This document shows positions 63,303 to 64,000 of a stretch of DNA of 64,000 nt, piece by piece. The position numbers were made by a program, and so were the translations under genes. Under the pieces are notes generated by a model. That model was not told where the DNA came from, made no database searches, and saw only the letters and a list, made by a program, of their open reading frames with translations. Within the stretch, counting starts at the first letter, position 1; the number at the start of each line of letters is the position of its first letter. This DNA comes from CAVSMC01 sp963728935 (GTDB taxonomy: Bacteria; Pseudomonadota; Gammaproteobacteria; Burkholderiales; Casimicrobiaceae): the NCBI GenBank assembly GCA_963728935.1, contig CAVSMC010000002.1, positions 1-64,000 of the forward strand, read 5' to 3'.

Positions 63303-63716
63303 TCAGAACGTCACCGCGCTGCCGCCCACGGTATGAGACAGAAGCGAGGCGAGCCCCCTCACGCGCACCTCGCGCCGCCGCACGCCGGGTTGTGCGCAGA
63401 TCGCATCGCACGCGGAGCACAGCAGCAGCTGCCCGCCGGCTTCGAGGAACGAATCGATCAGGTCCGCGAGCGCCGGAAAGCCGGGCGCGTGCACGTGCTC
63501 GGCATGCCCGTCGTAGGCCCAGTGCGCGCCATCGCCCACCAGGAAAACGATCGTATCGAGATCCATCGCCTGCGCGGTGCAGGCGGCCGCGAGCGCGAGC
63601 GTGGCACGCTTGCCGCCGTCCTCGGGGCCGCTGGCGAGGATTACCGCATAAGCGTGGCGGGCCGGACGCGTCGGCGCCGCCGATGAAGGCGACGCGAAAA
63701 GCGAATTCACGTACAT
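63303..63716 (-). CDS. DsrE-family protein
   Basis: A 137-residue DsrE/F-like protein with AYAVILASGPEDGGKRATLALAAA, TIVFLVGDGAHWAYDG and GGQLLLCSACDAICAQ. The Cys positions resemble those used for sulfur transfer in DsrE/TusD-like proteins. It is just downstream of a TauE/SafE permease gene on the same strand (22-bp gap), consistent with sulfur compound handling. Confidence 0.82.
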   Translation of the reverse strand: MYVNSLFASPSSAAPTRPARHAYAVILASGPEDGGKRATLALAAACTAQAMDLDTIVFLVGDGAHWAYDGHAEHVHAPGFPALADLIDSFLEAGGQLLLCSACDAICAQPGVRRREVRVRGLASLLSHTVGGSAVTF

Positions 63717-63738
63717 GGGGCATCTTTCGTGTCTGTTG

Positions 63739-64000
63739 TCAAAACGCCCGCGCTAGCAGGCCCGTTCCCGAGACGATAAGAAGAACGCTGACCGCCGCGT
63801 GGAACTGACGCATGGTCATGCGACGGTACAGCGCGAAGCCGCCGACCGCGCCCAACAGCGCAAACGGGACGAGGCTCGCGTGGCGCAACGCATCGGCCTG
63901 CGGCGCTGCGCTCCACGTCAGGCAAGCGACGGTCACCACCTGCATCGCCAGGATGAACGGCTGATACACGGCGCGCTGCTGCACCTTGTCCCAGCCGCGC
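63739..64000 (-). CDS. TauE/SafE family permease, C-terminal part (cut by window)
   Basis: The open frame continues through the right edge. It encodes WDKVQQRAVYQPFILAMQVVT, VPFALLGAVGGFALYRR and SVLLIVSGTGLLARAF, the last helices of a TauE/SafE sulfite/organosulfonate exporter-like permease. The N-terminal part lies beyond 64000. It resembles the frameshifted relic at 23528-23905. Confidence 0.8.
   Translation of the reverse strand, partial: RGWDKVQQRAVYQPFILAMQVVTVACLTWSAAPQADALRHASLVPFALLGAVGGFALYRRMTMRQFHAAVSVLLIVSGTGLLARAF

Overview
The window is GC-rich chromosomal DNA (roughly 65 % by eye). It most likely comes from a betaproteobacterium of the Burkholderiales type. Pointers are a Bug-type tripartite tricarboxylate transporter receptor, a PEP-CTERM protein, a GtsABC-type glucose transporter, DUF3300/DUF2950 neighbours and a sulfur-oxidiser-type ATP sulfurylase. 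This is an inference from gene content; no rRNA or tRNA gene was seen.

Bases 1-10570 form an accessory region that I read as an integron gene-cassette array without an integrase (CALIN-like), heavily damaged by insertion sequences. Small genes all lie on the minus strand: a glyoxalase-fold protein, a hicBA toxin-antitoxin pair, a 171-residue orphan, membrane proteins, a MAPEG protein and a DUF899 thioredoxin-fold protein. They are separated by attC-like sites with GTTRRRY/RYYYAAC core sites, and stop codons sit next to or inside the cores. Four insertion events cut the array. An IS66 element carrying a pRiA4b ORF-3 passenger gene interrupts the start of a cassette ORF. An IS630 element splits hicA, and removing it plus one TA restores the hicA frame. 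A truncated second IS630 copy is fused to the right end of an IS1111-type element inside one attC. A complete IS1111-type element sits inside another attC, and its 3' non-coding end may encode its guide (seekRNA/bridge RNA).

Bases 10869-19853 hold a DUF1254 lipoprotein, a small XRE regulator and a tightly overlapping hyfBCEFGI-like operon. The large subunit of that operon lacks most nickel ligands, so it is better read as an energy-converting hydrogenase-related (Ehr) complex than a hydrogenase. Bases 20036-33800 hold a PEP-CTERM protein, an ECF sigma factor with a TPR-like tail, a DegS-like protease, a cardiolipin-synthase-like lipoprotein, a peroxiredoxin, a cyclic-nucleotide-domain/thioredoxin-reductase fusion, and an ECF sigma/DUF4142/cupredoxin cluster. 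Frameshifted relics of a TauE/SafE permease and an SCO protein lie among them.

Bases 33886-49300 hold a soluble PQQ sugar dehydrogenase homologue, a response regulator/substrate-binding lipoprotein/hybrid kinase operon, HDOD and PQQ-propeller proteins, a LysR regulator convergent with sat, a metallophosphoesterase and a MarR regulator. Bases 49475-64000 are metabolic: a class V aminotransferase, the gtsABC plus ATPase sugar importer, an ATP-grasp enzyme, a Bug receptor, a dienoyl-CoA-isomerase-like enzyme, an epoxide hydrolase, DUF3300 and DUF2950 proteins, a DsrE protein and a TauE/SafE permease cut by the window end.
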